NCBI GenBank assembly: GCA_928724745.1
Contig: CAKMXJ010000010.1
Location: forward strand, 434,001-498,000
DNA from: Anthracocystis setariae
Lineage: Eukaryota > Basidiomycota > Ustilaginomycetes > Ustilaginales > Ustilaginaceae
Direction of reading: 5' to 3'
Length of the DNA: 64,000 nucleotides
The notes below the pieces were generated by a model. It did no database searches, was not told the origin of the DNA, and saw only the letters and a list, made by a program, of their open reading frames with translations. Both the position numbers and the translations under genes were made by a program. This document shows positions 9,644-20,523 of this stretch, in pieces; position 1 is the first letter of the stretch; every line of letters begins with the position of its first letter.

Positions 9644-11068
9644 TCAAGTCTCTACTCGATGCCCACTGGCCGCCTGCTTGGCTGCCTGCAATGCACCCAA
9701 CGCAGCACCTACACCACTTCCATCCTTTGCCAACCCAATCTTGACCCTCTTCTCCCCCTCTTCACCAAGCAACTCCCTCAACGCGCCTCTCATCCTCTCC
9801 TCAAAGTGCGGGTAGAACTCGATGACACTTCCATCCATGCCCACCTTGACCCCGTCGTCTTCCGGGCCTGTACTCTGCACACGGCCCATTTGAATCACAG
9901 TCGCAGCGACAGCGACCGCACTTAGGCGCGCTGCACGTGTGCCTACAAGCGCTACCACCTTTCGCACCGTCTCGATGTCTTCAGCGGATACGTACTTGTT
10001 GTTGATCTTGAGTGTGTCGACAAGGACCTTGCGTGTCGCGCTGGTCGGCGACGAAGCATCCTCTTTGTCCGCCTCGATCGCCGACATGTAAGCTGTGTCA
10101 AGTCCGTAATGCGTGTTCAGCAGCTCCGAGGAGAATCCCTGAAAGAGGACAAGTTGGTCGATGAGATGGACGAGAACAACTCGTGTCACTTCACCAAGGT
10201 ACATGCCACTGATCATCTTCTCGAAGACGTGATTTCTCGGTCGGATCGAAGTGCGGTCGACGTGGTTGTCAAAGATGGTCACTGGCAACGCCTTTCGTTC
10301 GTCGTCGTATCCTCCCCATTCCGTATTGACGATCATATGACGAACGGAGCCTTGGGCGGTTTTTAGCTTTTTGATCTTGCTAATATCTTCGAGGTATGCA
10401 CCGTTTGTACCGGTACCAAAGATGGCGCTGATCGAAGCCCCTTTCGAGGCGTAAGCGTGGGCGAGCAAAGCACCGACAGTGTCGTTAACGAGAGCACTGC
10501 ACTTGACCTTGATGTGCTTGCGATCGAGCGCATCTTGCAGCAACTGCACGACATCTTTGCCTGGAGCGTCTGGGCAATCGAATCCCTTAGTCCAGTGAAT
10601 CAGGTGGCCGCGGTCAATGGCGGTCTGTTCGACGGGGAAACTGAAAGTGAATCCAAGGTGGAGCACATCGTCCGTCGAAGTGGTGCCAAAGTCGGTAAGG
10701 AAGTTATCGACACTCGTGGCCATGTAGTCAAACAGGTGGTTGACGGGGCCCTGCTTGAGCTGATCCGAGACCTTGTACTTTTCTTGCTTGATGGTGAAGT
10801 TAGCTTGCCCGTCAAGTGCCACTTCGCAGACACGCAGATTCGTACCTCCCAGATCTAAAGCGAGATAGGTTCCCTTTTCCGAACCCGTCGGAACGCCAGT
10901 GACGAACGAAGGAATCATCTGCATTTCGGCGCCATGGTGGGAAAGGCCGTATTCGTAAAGCTCATGAAAGCGAGCGACGAGCGACTCGAGAAGGGACTTA
11001 TCGAGAGTGAACTGCTCCTCGATGGCCTTGATGGCTTCCTGCCGCGATACGGGTGGGACTGCGGGCAT
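9644..11068 (-). CDS. Hexokinase
   Basis: The 474-aa product phosphorylates glucose and other hexoses with ATP, the first step of glycolysis. Visible family blocks are the phosphate-1 loop LALDLGGTNLRV (69-80), the sugar-binding segment FTFSFPVEQTAIDRGHLIHWTKGF (140-163), the catalytic D196 in LVNDTVGA, and the adenosine-side loop IFGTGTNGAYLE (216-227). Length matches fungal hexokinases, which are about 470-500 aa. The start is the ATG at 11068; the open frame upstream has no earlier ATG. It is transcribed divergently from the SDHAF3 gene across a 1.4-kb spacer. Whether it also acts in sugar sensing, like yeast Hxk2, cannot be seen. Confidence 0.95.
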   Translation of the reverse strand: MPAVPPVSRQEAIKAIEEQFTLDKSLLESLVARFHELYEYGLSHHGAEMQMIPSFVTGVPTGSEKGTYLALDLGGTNLRVCEVALDGQANFTIKQEKYKVSDQLKQGPVNHLFDYMATSVDNFLTDFGTTSTDDVLHLGFTFSFPVEQTAIDRGHLIHWTKGFDCPDAPGKDVVQLLQDALDRKHIKVKCSALVNDTVGALLAHAYASKGASISAIFGTGTNGAYLEDISKIKKLKTAQGSVRHMIVNTEWGGYDDERKALPVTIFDNHVDRTSIRPRNHVFEKMISGMYLGEVTRVVLVHLIDQLVLFQGFSSELLNTHYGLDTAYMSAIEADKEDASSPTSATRKVLVDTLKINNKYVSAEDIETVRKVVALVGTRAARLSAVAVAATVIQMGRVQSTGPEDDGVKVGMDGSVIEFYPHFEERMRGALRELLGEEGEKRVKIGLAKDGSGVGAALGALQAAKQAASGHRVET

Positions 11069-11425
11069 GATGACAGTGCGCGCGAGAAAGGAAGGTTCCC
11101 ACGCCTTGCTTCGTAGATCGGATTGACCAGAATCGTCCCCGCAACAAGCTAACGCGCTCGGAGGAGATCCGACGAAGTGTGCTATTCGACAAGTCGATGA
11201 AGTGAAACGTAGACAACCGAGACGGGATACGAGCAGGTCTATAGGCAAGGCGAGAAGACCAAAATGGCTGGCTGATCAACCCACAGCCTTGGCTCATGCG
11301 CAGCCATTGTGGACAATCGCCTCGATCTGGCCAGGTCACGAGGATCAAGCTAAGTCCTCCACCACAGGACAATTCATGCACGAGATGGGCACAGGTTCTT
11401 AGCGTCAGACAATTCACCCTGTCAG

Positions 11426-11456
<31 letters not shown>

Positions 11457-12516
11457 GCCAGCCAGCCATTCTAATCAATAAATTGTCCGTTCACCATTTG
11501 TAGGCGTAATCCTCTTGGCAGGCTTGTTTCGTAGGGCGCCTGACGCCAGAGTAGTGGAAATTTTAGGATTTTGGTTTGACTCTGCTGCACGTCTGAGAGT
11601 TCTCGGCGGAACTCAGGGAGGAGTTTGAGACTGTTCTGCTGCCTTTGCAACTGCAATTGAACTGGGCAGTACGTCAGGTTGCAGCCACGAGACATGTAAC
11701 ACTTTGTGGAAAATCTAAGAAGCAAGTCCCGATTCTGACGCCATCGGGAAAGTTCATCCGTGTCAGACACGAAGAAGGGATCTCTCACATACACTTGCAA
11801 GTCAGATAGGCATGTGTTGCTGCGAGGATGCTTACAAATGTGAAGACATTTCGCTGGACATCCCCTGTGAGATCGCTGTCACCTTGGCTCAATTTGACGT
11901 GCTGTAGAAAACGTTCGTTCAGTCCCATGCTTTGTCTCATGGTCGCAAACGAAGGACCTCTCCTTTGAAACCTCAGTAGTCTGGATTTGCGGAGAGATCG
12001 ATCGGCAGTCTCTCACTGAATCGGGAATAATAGGAAGGAAACGGAAAAAGAAAAAAGGAACTGCCTGCGGTGGAATTTCGTAAGCTGGTTGAGGCGATAC
12101 AAGTACCTTCTCGCAACTCTCAGATTCCTTCCGTCCTACGTCCATCATCATCATGCAAAAGCTTCCAGAACTTCACTGAAAACCGTATGTATCCTCCGTC
12201 AATCTCTCTTATCACTGTCAACAGTGTAACCGTTGATTCTACGCCGGCAATGAGCGATCGCGCTAGGTTTTAAAAAGCGCTCAATCTATCTGGCACCTCT
12301 TCGCCGAGCCCTTGGTTCCGATGGCAGACGCAAGTTTGTCCATCTTGCCTTGGTCGATGCCGCAACTTCTCAATCTGAGCCGTCCCCTTCTCAAAAGATG
12401 GGCTTGAACACAACGGCAGCATTTGACAACCTTCCCGATTCCCTCCTACATACGGGAAGAAGATTTGCTGACTTCGCTGTGATTTGACACTCCAGTAGGA
12501 TAACCGCTCGGCCACG
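11069..12516. other. Divergent promoter region between hexokinase and SDHAF3
   Basis: No protein or RNA gene is recognisable in these 1.45 kb. It contains a (CAAT) microsatellite at 11427-11454 and an A-rich stretch near 12035-12058. It must serve as promoter space for both flanking genes. Confidence 0.5.
11427..11454. repeat. (CAAT)7 microsatellite
   Basis: Seven perfect CAAT units are followed directly by three CAGC-type units. It lies about 360 bp upstream of the hexokinase start. Confidence 0.9.
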
Positions 12517-13038
12517 ATGTTCAGACCAACACAGAACACTCTTTTGCGCACTTCGCTGCGTCAGATGGCTTCCGCATCGAATCAGCCTATCCCTCCCGGC
12601 TCCGAGATTAATGCAGTGAAGCGGACGGTCGCCACGATCCTTCCTCCTGTGAAGCTGTATCGCCGATTGCTGCGAGCACACAGGAAGCTCGACGCCGACA
12701 TGCGCGCTGTTGGCGACAACTACATCAAGGATGAATTTCGTCGTCACAAGGGTATCGACAATCCACTGCAAATCGTCGGCTTCTTGAGCTCCTGGAAGAT
12801 GTATCTCGATCAGCTCGAAGTGGAACATGGCCACCCTGGTGGGTTCCGTGGACAGAGACTTGATCCTCAGCTGCTGGAAAAGATGTCCGACGAGCAGATC
12901 TACCAGATCCATGACCTCATGACAGCTACGCAAGAGGCATATTCCGATAAAGCACAGGCCCATCCTCCCGCTCAGCAGCGCGAGATGGCCGAGAAGGCCG
13001 CTGCCGAAGCTGGCTTGTCGGTCAAGAAAGACAGCTAG
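12517..13038 (+). CDS. Succinate dehydrogenase assembly factor 3 (SDHAF3/Acn9/Sdh7), LYR protein
   Basis: This 173-aa protein has an Arg-rich, acid-free N-terminus typical of a mitochondrial presequence (first about 20 residues). The signature LYR tripeptide follows at residues 47-49 in KLYRRLLRAHRKL. Downstream blocks VGDNYIKDEFRRHK and FLSSWKMYLDQL match the ACN9 family. Family members act in the mitochondrial matrix, where they help insert or protect the iron-sulfur subunit of complex II. ATG 12517 gives the full presequence; a second ATG at residue 17 would remove it. Confidence 0.92.
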   Translation: MFRPTQNTLLRTSLRQMASASNQPIPPGSEINAVKRTVATILPPVKLYRRLLRAHRKLDADMRAVGDNYIKDEFRRHKGIDNPLQIVGFLSSWKMYLDQLEVEHGHPGGFRGQRLDPQLLEKMSDEQIYQIHDLMTATQEAYSDKAQAHPPAQQREMAEKAAAEAGLSVKKDS

Positions 13039-13474
13039 GTTGTCTCCTCCTCTTTGCAGTAGACGCTGTTCGATACCTTTGATCCTTTCATTCTTCGGCA
13101 CTCGTCTGCCATTATACCATCTAGTCCCTTCATGTCGCATAACATCGCCTGGTCTTCGCATTGCTGTATTTCTAATAACATCGTTATTGCATATCCTTTC
13201 TTCAGTCTGAAAGTACCTTTTTGTGCTGTTCGCGATGCTTTTGTGATTCTATACTCTCCAGGCGACCCTGAGCAACGTTTCTTAATTGAGAGCATTCAAT
13301 CTCGGAAGTCGGAAGCCGTTTGAGCCAGTCGCCTTGAATTTTCTCTGAATAGGAAGAATTGCGTACTGTGCAGTGAGGACATACCAGTCAGGAATTGCAT
13401 GGACCCCACTTGCTCAAGCCTCGTCATCTTTCCCAACTCGCCAATCCTTGCATCACCGCCGGCAACTCTGCAAG
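13039..13474. other. Intergenic, no gene seen
   Basis: This spacer of 436 bp separates two genes read in the same direction. The frame of the next gene is open from a GTG at 13373, but the first ATG is at 13475. Confidence 0.5.
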
Positions 13475-16400
13475 ATGGGTGATCACCGCAAGGACAATGG
13501 TTCTTCCAGCATCACCACCATTCAACATGGTCTCCGCAGAACACAGCCTTACTGGTACGAGTTCCAAACATATGCTAAGCTGCGGTGGTTCGGACGGGAG
13601 CTCATCGAGATCATGACGACCGAGTTTCGCGATCGCACCAAGGAATACTACGTATGGGCAATCCACAAGGGTATCTGTACAGTCAATGGAAGCAAGGCCG
13701 ACATACATCATGTCATTGGCGATGGAGACAAGATCTGTAACAGTGTCCATCGTCACGAACCGCCTGTCACAGACGAACCTATCAAGATCATCCATCGAGA
13801 CGATCAAGAAGGCTTGCTAGTCATTGTCAAACCTGGCTCGATTCCTGTTCATGCTGCTGGAAGGTACATGCGACACACGCTTACAGGTCTCCTTAAGTCG
13901 GAACATGGCATCGAAATGGTCTACACTACCAACCGTCTCGACCGGCTCACAAGCGGCATCATGGTCTGTTCCACCAAGAAGGAGACTGCCTCCCGTCTCG
14001 GCTCACAATTCGCTGCTGGTCAAGTAAGCAAAGCGTACGTCTGCCGTGTGCGAGGCAAGTTTCCTGAGGGTGAGATCACCTGCAAAGAGCCCATCCTCAC
14101 CATCGACCGTCAGAGCGGAGTTAACATCGTTCATCCGAAAGGAAAGCACTGCGAGACCATCTTCGTCCGTCTCTCTTACGATGCTCAAACCGACTCTTCT
14201 GTCGTGTTCTGTCGTCCCATCACGGGCCGAACCCATCAGATCCGCGTCCATGTCCAGTACCTCGGTCACCCGATTTGCAACGATCCAATCTACGGCCACG
14301 ACGTATGGACCAAAGTCGACCGTTCTTCATTCGCCGAGGTCGTTCCGGATCAGTGGAAGAAGGTCGGAGGCGAGATTGGGCAGAAAGAAGTAGAGATGGT
14401 TGTGGACGCCATCAAAGGCGATCAGGATGGACAGGAAGATTGGGCGAGATGGAAAGATGAAGTTCTCTTTAAAGACATGATCGCTCAGGAAGGACTCGAA
14501 AATGTCCACGTCCCCGGCCCCAACGGCCGCTCTAGCCGTCCATCGGACGAACTCCTGAAACGTGCGCTTGCCAAGCTGGAGGAAGATCGAGGCGATGTTC
14601 CCGCCAAAGGTCTTAATCGACCGGTGGACATCGAGACAGCGTGGCAGAAGAGAGTTCGCGAACAGTCATCCGACTTCTGTCCGGAGTGCAAGATTCCTCT
14701 TCTTCCCGATCCCAAGCCAGAGGAGCTCTACATCTACTTGCATGCAATCAAGTACTGGACGGACGAATGGTCTTTTGAAGACGCTCTGCCTTGGTGGGCG
14801 CGAGAGGATTGGAAGTCGATCTCCCCCCACGGTTCGGGTACTCGAGATGGAGCCAAGGAAGCCACATTGCCAGAATGTTTGGCAGCAGCTCACAAGACTG
14901 AAGCGCAGCTCTCCAGCTCATCCGCAATCTCAAGCCTGATTACGAGCGAGATCGAGGAGAAAGCAGCTCGTCTTGCTGAACCTGAACGATTTACGGAAAC
15001 AGATTTGGGTGTGCACCTCACCCAACCGAGGCAGCTTGTTGATTATCCGCCTGTCAATGTTGGTGTAACCTCATCAATGAGCGTCGACGCACTGACCGAG
15101 GTAGCCCAGGAGATCAGTGTTCCGGTTGTGTTCCAAGTCTTTGGCGGATTCGAAGATTTCGCCCAGCGCGAGATTCTCCAGCAAACCCTAGCTCGCAGCA
15201 ATATCAAGCTGACACCTCAGCTCGCCACTTCTTCCAGCATACATTCAGGTCACGTCCGAGTTCTCGACACTCGACTGGCCAGTGATGCCCTTGGTGCATT
15301 CTTTGACGCAAAACTTGGCATCGCCAAGACGGCTTACCTGCTCATGGCTCTAGAAGAGTTCCCACGAGGTCTGGCAAAGGAGTTGAAGCACGACAAGTAC
15401 ATCGGCGGTCCTAGCAAGCGAGCCAAATGGAAGGCCAAGGAGCTACGAAAAGCACTTGCAAGGAAAGAGGGAAAGAAGTTAGGAACGCAAAAGACTACGC
15501 CGGGGATCATTGCAAAGCCAACCATTTTTCGCGAAGCAGGCGAACCGAGTGCACCTCTGGCAGCTTCCAACGATGACAACACCAAGACGATAGAAGACGC
15601 TCGTACTGCCAGGCCTGAAATGAGCCTAGCAGATAGCGAAACAGACGCCGATGAAGGCTCTCCGTTCCCCTCCGAAGTGAAGCTGCTGCGACTTTTGGAA
15701 AGCATTTGGGAGGCTTCTCGCCCCCAGCTCGACGCCGCTCTGGCGGCGTGGGACAAGATCCATTCGGCATCGACTGGCAGCAACACACCCGGCCAACGCA
15801 CATACCGCGCCACAGTCGATCGATCTACCTACAACCTGCCGTCGCTGAACTCGCAGACCATGGAACGATACGTCGGAGAACTGGCGTGGGATTGGCTCAA
15901 TGGCCTTAATGACCCCAACACGGACCCGAACGCTGATCGACCTTGGAAAGTGGACCTGGAAAGGCCGTTGCTGGATGTCACGCTCAAATTCCTGCCCGGG
16001 TTTGGAGTTGGGGACGAGTTCGACAAGGAGTTAGGTGAGGCGGATGATCAAGAGCTCAAGACTGAAGGACAGATCGCTTTCATGCTTCGTCTTCCTTCTC
16101 CCGTCACCCAGCACTTACGAAGGCCAGCAGAGCGGAATGCGATCCTTGTAGGAGGAACGACCATGGCAGAGTACAGAGCCGCATCTCTTGCATTGGCCCT
16201 TCCGTTACCGTTAGAGAGACGAGGCAAAAACGGCATCGAGAGTGGCACTGATGTTGCGCCAATCAGAGTACTCGAGCCTTGCTGTGGGCATGGCTCGATT
16301 GTATTTGAGACGGCGGCGATGATGGAAGCTCGGGGTATCAAGGGTGAGGTTCTTGGTTGCGATGTGGACGAGGATACGGTTGAACGAGCAAGGAAGATTG

Positions 16401-16900
16401 GCTCTCTGGCTGGCTTCTCTGCTGATTCTGGAGATGTGAAGGTGTCTCTGGAGGGTATCGATGTGACGGACCGCTCACTGCTCGAATCCTTCGTGGGCGG
16501 TCGCGCTACCATCGACGCGATTATTACGGACCTGCCCTGGGGTAAGCGCGAGAAGGCTTCGCAATCTCTGTCCAAGCTATACCACTTGTTTCTTGAAAGC
16601 TGGTTCAGCGTGCTCCGAACGGGGGGATACATTGTGACAGTCACAGCGGAGCACAGAACGTTGTCACGGGCCTTGTCGGTGTTTGAAACGACGTGCAAGA
16701 AGAAGAGGCTGGGAGCTTGTTTCAAGATGGAAGATGTTAGAATGCTTGGCGATGCAAGCGGCAATAAGGGCGTGGAGGAATGGGAGGAGGAGAAGGTGAA
16801 AAAACAGGGCGCGCTTGAGGCGCAGAGAAACGGGCAGATGAGGAAGATCGAGATTGGGTATCATGTGTATGTGTTCCTGATCAAGAAGATTGCTCTCTAA
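13475..16900 (+). CDS. RluA-type RNA pseudouridine synthase fused to a THUMP/Rossmann RNA methyltransferase
   Basis: One uninterrupted frame encodes 1141 aa with two enzymes. Residues 1 to about 440 resemble the eukaryotic Pus9/Rib2/RPUSD2 group: catalytic D156 in TNRLDRLTSG, the GRTHQIRVH block (about 251-259), and the RPUSD2-like tail with C402-x2-C405 followed by YLHAIKYW. From about residue 550 a second module begins: a THUMP-like region (VFQVFGGFEDFAQREIL), an S-adenosylmethionine loop LEPCCGHGSI near 932 and the catalytic-type motif TDLPWGKR near 1018. This resembles THUMPD2/THUMPD3/Trm14 guanosine-N2 methyltransferases. The likely role is two modifications of tRNA or other structured RNA by one polypeptide. 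The motif loop has CCGHG where relatives usually have MCGSG. Start 13475 is the first ATG. Confidence 0.85.
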   Translation: MGDHRKDNGSSSITTIQHGLRRTQPYWYEFQTYAKLRWFGRELIEIMTTEFRDRTKEYYVWAIHKGICTVNGSKADIHHVIGDGDKICNSVHRHEPPVTDEPIKIIHRDDQEGLLVIVKPGSIPVHAAGRYMRHTLTGLLKSEHGIEMVYTTNRLDRLTSGIMVCSTKKETASRLGSQFAAGQVSKAYVCRVRGKFPEGEITCKEPILTIDRQSGVNIVHPKGKHCETIFVRLSYDAQTDSSVVFCRPITGRTHQIRVHVQYLGHPICNDPIYGHDVWTKVDRSSFAEVVPDQWKKVGGEIGQKEVEMVVDAIKGDQDGQEDWARWKDEVLFKDMIAQEGLENVHVPGPNGRSSRPSDELLKRALAKLEEDRGDVPAKGLNRPVDIETAWQKRVREQSSDFCPECKIPLLPDPKPEELYIYLHAIKYWTDEWSFEDALPWWAREDWKSISPHGSGTRDGAKEATLPECLAAAHKTEAQLSSSSAISSLITSEIEEKAARLAEPERFTETDLGVHLTQPRQLVDYPPVNVGVTSSMSVDALTEVAQEISVPVVFQVFGGFEDFAQREILQQTLARSNIKLTPQLATSSSIHSGHVRVLDTRLASDALGAFFDAKLGIAKTAYLLMALEEFPRGLAKELKHDKYIGGPSKRAKWKAKELRKALARKEGKKLGTQKTTPGIIAKPTIFREAGEPSAPLAASNDDNTKTIEDARTARPEMSLADSETDADEGSPFPSEVKLLRLLESIWEASRPQLDAALAAWDKIHSASTGSNTPGQRTYRATVDRSTYNLPSLNSQTMERYVGELAWDWLNGLNDPNTDPNADRPWKVDLERPLLDVTLKFLPGFGVGDEFDKELGEADDQELKTEGQIAFMLRLPSPVTQHLRRPAERNAILVGGTTMAEYRAASLALALPLPLERRGKNGIESGTDVAPIRVLEPCCGHGSIVFETAAMMEARGIKGEVLGCDVDEDTVERARKIGSLAGFSADSGDVKVSLEGIDVTDRSLLESFVGGRATIDAIITDLPWGKREKASQSLSKLYHLFLESWFSVLRTGGYIVTVTAEHRTLSRALSVFETTCKKKRLGACFKMEDVRMLGDASGNKGVEEWEEEKVKKQGALEAQRNGQMRKIEIGYHVYVFLIKKIAL

Positions 16901-18988
16901 ACAGCGTCCAGACGCATATCGCAGAATACAGCTTGAATCATTTGGCGATGTTTTTATGCTAATGTGTTGCTGATGAGCTAACGATCACACCAGGCCCGCC
17001 ATTGGTTTCATCGAATGTACTCGATGGACGAAGACCAAGAGCCTGGATGGAGAGAGTGGGACAACCATGATCGAAACCAGATCTAATAAGTTTAGCAAGG
17101 TCGTGGCCCACGGTGCAAGCGCAAGGCGGTAGCAATTGCTCAGTGGGTTTCACTACAGACGCTCTGGATTTCGCTAGCAGATACTGAAGAGCTAAGCTGA
17201 AGCGAAATTGAAGTCAGTTTAGGGTCTCGGAGATGCACAACTTGCCATGCGCCCCGATGGTGAGGTTGTGCCGATCTAGCCTACCGTATACCGTATTGAG
17301 GCGGTGCAGCGGAATTGCCGTGACACGCGTTGCAAAAAATTCGGCAGAATCAGCCACGGTCGTTGCCCTCTGACGTCGCACACAGCCTTAGTACAAAGTA
17401 TTGGGCTGAGACAGATCGCCTTGTTGTTGTTGTAGTTTTTGTTTTCAAGGCGAGGTGTGAAACTGTGCGACCGACCTTGGCGCCGAAACAAAGTTGCTTT
17501 CAATCAGCTCCAAATCTTCGAAACTTGCATGCCATTCCAATGAGTAGGTCGTGCAAATGACATGCGGTTCTATTTCATCGTCCGCAGGTGGGCTCGGCAT
17601 AAGCGAAAAAGAAGCTCTCGCTGGGTTATGCAAGGTTGGCAAGGCTGTCGGTATGACGACAAAAGGGTCCAACATCGAAAGAGATGCTTTGGTGATGGAA
17701 TCTCCTCGTCTTTGGCTGAATACTCGGAGCGTGGTATTTCCAGCACGAAGAGGCAGTGCGGTGACGACAGGAAAAACATTTATTATTCGAAATTCTTTGC
17801 TCACACAGTCTCGGTCGTTCGGCTTTTGCGAACCGCTGACCTGACAACCTAGGTCAGTGCCAGAGCACAGTGAATTAAAAAAAAAAAAACAAAAATAATA
17901 AAATAAAACTAAAGAAAAAACGAAAAAGGGAGCAAATGACAAGCGGCGAGAGTAAGCTTGTCGTCACACGACGTGAAAACCGGCACGTCCGCAATGTACT
18001 GTAACGCAGTGCTACACATCGGCACCTCGTGCGGTAAGCTAGAACAGAACCCATCAACGTCTCTCGGAGGCGATAGTGTCTTAGCACCGCAATGAGGAGC
18101 AGATGACAACGCTGGCGGTGCTTACTGCTGGTACACTGTATGGACGCCGTAGTAAGAGTCGGTGTTTGCGCTCTGGACTTTTGAACAACGTCGTGTCAGC
18201 AGCCAGGCGGTGACCTCAACCTCTCCAGATTCGAAATACAGCACACTTCCATTACACTCACCCATTCTGTTTACAGTACCTGGCCACCGACCTGAGCCCC
18301 GAAAGCCAGCAATTGGACATGCAGGGCCGCAGGGACACGGCATTGCAAGACCGCGGGTTCGCCCTGTGATGCAAATCTGACTACGGCACCGCTCCTCTCA
18401 CGCCTTGGCCTTCGGCGAACACCGTTTTAAACATCACCAGCAAAACACGAATTGTTGATTTCCAGGCGGCACAGGAACACAGCACAACGGGTAGAACCAT
18501 ACACTTTAGAGTGTCGTCACGAACCTTGACGAGGTCAGTCTTCACTGCCGCTCCCATGCCAAGCGACGACAGCACAACGTTTTGCGTGTCAGTGTGCCAC
18601 ACGGATTCACCGGCCATTTTGTCGGAATCTCCAGATGTCGCCCTGAAGTGTACAGCACTGTTCAGTACAGTGATGATGCACGCATGTTGCCACCCTGGCC
18701 TCCCTCATTGCTGAGCTCTGTTTTGGCAAGTTTGACGGTGCTGCCGCCACTGTCCTGTACTGTACCAGGCACTTCTCCCGACTGATGTCACTCAACTCCG
18801 CTCCGCACTGAATGTGAGTCCGCTCAGTCCGTAGCTTTCTCTTCCTCTTTCCCATAAGAACTCATACATTCTCCCTATCTACCATACGTTCCATCATCAA
18901 ACCCCCGCACTTTTGATTGCCATCTTCACCATCATCTAGCACAGAGTGCTCACATTCATCGGGCGCCAGTCGCACTACATATCGCAAC
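16901..18988. other. Two-kilobase intergenic region, no convincing gene
   Basis: Only short overlapping frames occur. The largest (17445-17942, minus) begins in a translated poly-A/T tract and shows no family. A-rich DNA at 17876-17935 and several GTACAGTAC-like motifs between about 18650 and 18770 are the only visible features. The right end should contain the aspartic protease promoter. Confidence 0.45.
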
Positions 18989-20329
18989 ATGAAGCTCACG
19001 GCCGCTACAACGGTGATGGCTTCGACGCTTCTCGTCGCCTCAACGAGCCTGGCCGCTCCCACCTCCAACAAACCGTCGAATCCCATTCACGTTCCCATTC
19101 ACAAGCGATCCAAGGTGGAACGTACAGGCGATGATCTGCTCGCCTGGGCCAACGAACAGAAAGCCATGCTGCAGTCCAAATACAAGCTAAACTCTGCCGC
19201 CAACACCAAGCGCGCTGCCTCCGGCACGTCCTTGATTAACGTTCAGTACGATTCGTCTTGGTCGGCCACCGTGTACGGCGGCACGCCTGCTAAGGCCTTC
19301 GAGTTAGTTCTGGACACTGGTTCGGCTGACCTTTGGATCGACTCTACATACTATCAACCATCTTCCTCAAGCACCTTCACGAACCGATCAACGCCATTCA
19401 GCATTCAGTATGGGTCCGGTCAAGTCGAGGGCTACGAGGGAACCGACACATTCACCCTTGCAGGCACTACCCTCAACAATCTGTACGTTGCCGTGGCCGA
19501 ACAGGTAACTTCGGGTTTGGCCGGCACGAACATGGAGGGAATTATGGGTATGGGCTTCCAGCGGCTCTCTAGCTCAGGCGATCCTCCATTCTGGGTAGCT
19601 GCCGACGTCGACACTTTCTCATTCTACCTCGAGAGGGCTAGTCTCACTTCTCCCAACACTGTCCAGCCGGGCGGAATCTTTACTCTTGGTGGAACCAACT
19701 CGAGTCTCTATCAGGGAAGCATCAACTACAATCCGCTCATCGAGGAGTTGTACTGGATGGTCAGGCTCGCCGGAGCTGGAGCGAAGGGCTCTTCGGCTAA
19801 CCTGAATGGTTTGAGCCGTGCTGCTATTGACACTGGCACAACGCTCATTGGAGGTCCTGATTCGGTCGTCTCTGAAATCTACGCCAACATCCCAGGCTCG
19901 AGTTCGCAGGGCAATGGATACTATTCTTACCCTTGCAGCTCCACCATTGACGCCACGCTTACCTTCGGAGACATCCAATATACCATTCCTGACCGAGACT
20001 TCTACGCCGGCCAGCTGGACCAGTCGGGCTCGCAGTGTCTCGGTGCTTTCTTCGGCTTGGGCTCCAATGCGCAGACCGACCTCCAGTGGATCGTGGGTGA
20101 CTCGTTCCTGAAGGGAGTCTATTCGGTGTTCACGATCGGTTCCAATGGTCCGGCGGTCGGATTCGCCAGCTTGGCCTCCGGTCTCAACTCGGGCACCACT
20201 TCCAGGCAGGTCAGCAATACTGCCTCTGGTAACGGCAGCTCCAGCCCTGCAGCCGAGAGCAACTTTGTCAGTATCAAGAGCGTTGCGCTGGCGGCCGCAT
20301 TGACATCGCTGGCCATGCTCTTTACATAA
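18989..20329 (+). CDS. Secreted pepsin-like aspartic protease, probably GPI-anchored
   Basis: The product is 446 aa from ATG 18989; the open frame further upstream starts at TTG. A signal peptide covers residues 1 to about 22 (cleavage near LAA-PTS). A propeptide ends at a dibasic Kex2-like site, K74-R75. The two catalytic aspartates are D109 in LDTGSADLWI and D281 in AIDTGTTLIGG, giving a complete A1-family bilobal enzyme. A Ser/Thr/Asn-rich linker follows the core, and the protein ends in a hydrophobic stretch, VALAAALTSLAMLF, with no charged tail. That pattern suggests a GPI anchor, as in yapsins. It likely acts at the cell surface or wall. The substrate is unknown. Confidence 0.92.
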   Translation: MKLTAATTVMASTLLVASTSLAAPTSNKPSNPIHVPIHKRSKVERTGDDLLAWANEQKAMLQSKYKLNSAANTKRAASGTSLINVQYDSSWSATVYGGTPAKAFELVLDTGSADLWIDSTYYQPSSSSTFTNRSTPFSIQYGSGQVEGYEGTDTFTLAGTTLNNLYVAVAEQVTSGLAGTNMEGIMGMGFQRLSSSGDPPFWVAADVDTFSFYLERASLTSPNTVQPGGIFTLGGTNSSLYQGSINYNPLIEELYWMVRLAGAGAKGSSANLNGLSRAAIDTGTTLIGGPDSVVSEIYANIPGSSSQGNGYYSYPCSSTIDATLTFGDIQYTIPDRDFYAGQLDQSGSQCLGAFFGLGSNAQTDLQWIVGDSFLKGVYSVFTIGSNGPAVGFASLASGLNSGTTSRQVSNTASGNGSSSPAAESNFVSIKSVALAAALTSLAMLFT

Positions 20330-20391
20330 ATTATAGTCCAAGCATAAAGTTTTAGTCCCGAATCCACAGCTGTAGCATAATTTAGCATTTT

Positions 20392-20425
20392 CCTTCTTCT
20401 TCTTCTTCTTCTTCTTCTTCTTCTC
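20392..20425. repeat. (CTT)n microsatellite
   Basis: About eleven CTT units lie just downstream of the aspartic protease stop codon. Confidence 0.9.
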
Positions 20426-20523
20426 ATTCTCTAGTGATGCATGGTCGATCTTTTGATTCTCTCATTCTGTTGTAGAGATATGTGAGATCATGAGCTATGG
20501 ATTGCGAGGTTTGAGATGCGAGG

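Noticed and set aside
13373..13474. Upstream extension of the pseudouridine synthase fusion
   Set aside because: It begins at GTG, and the first ATG at 13475 fits the family N-terminus.
17445..17942. 165-aa minus-strand frame
   Set aside because: Its hydrophobic start is merely the translation of an A/T homopolymer tract; no family or codon bias.
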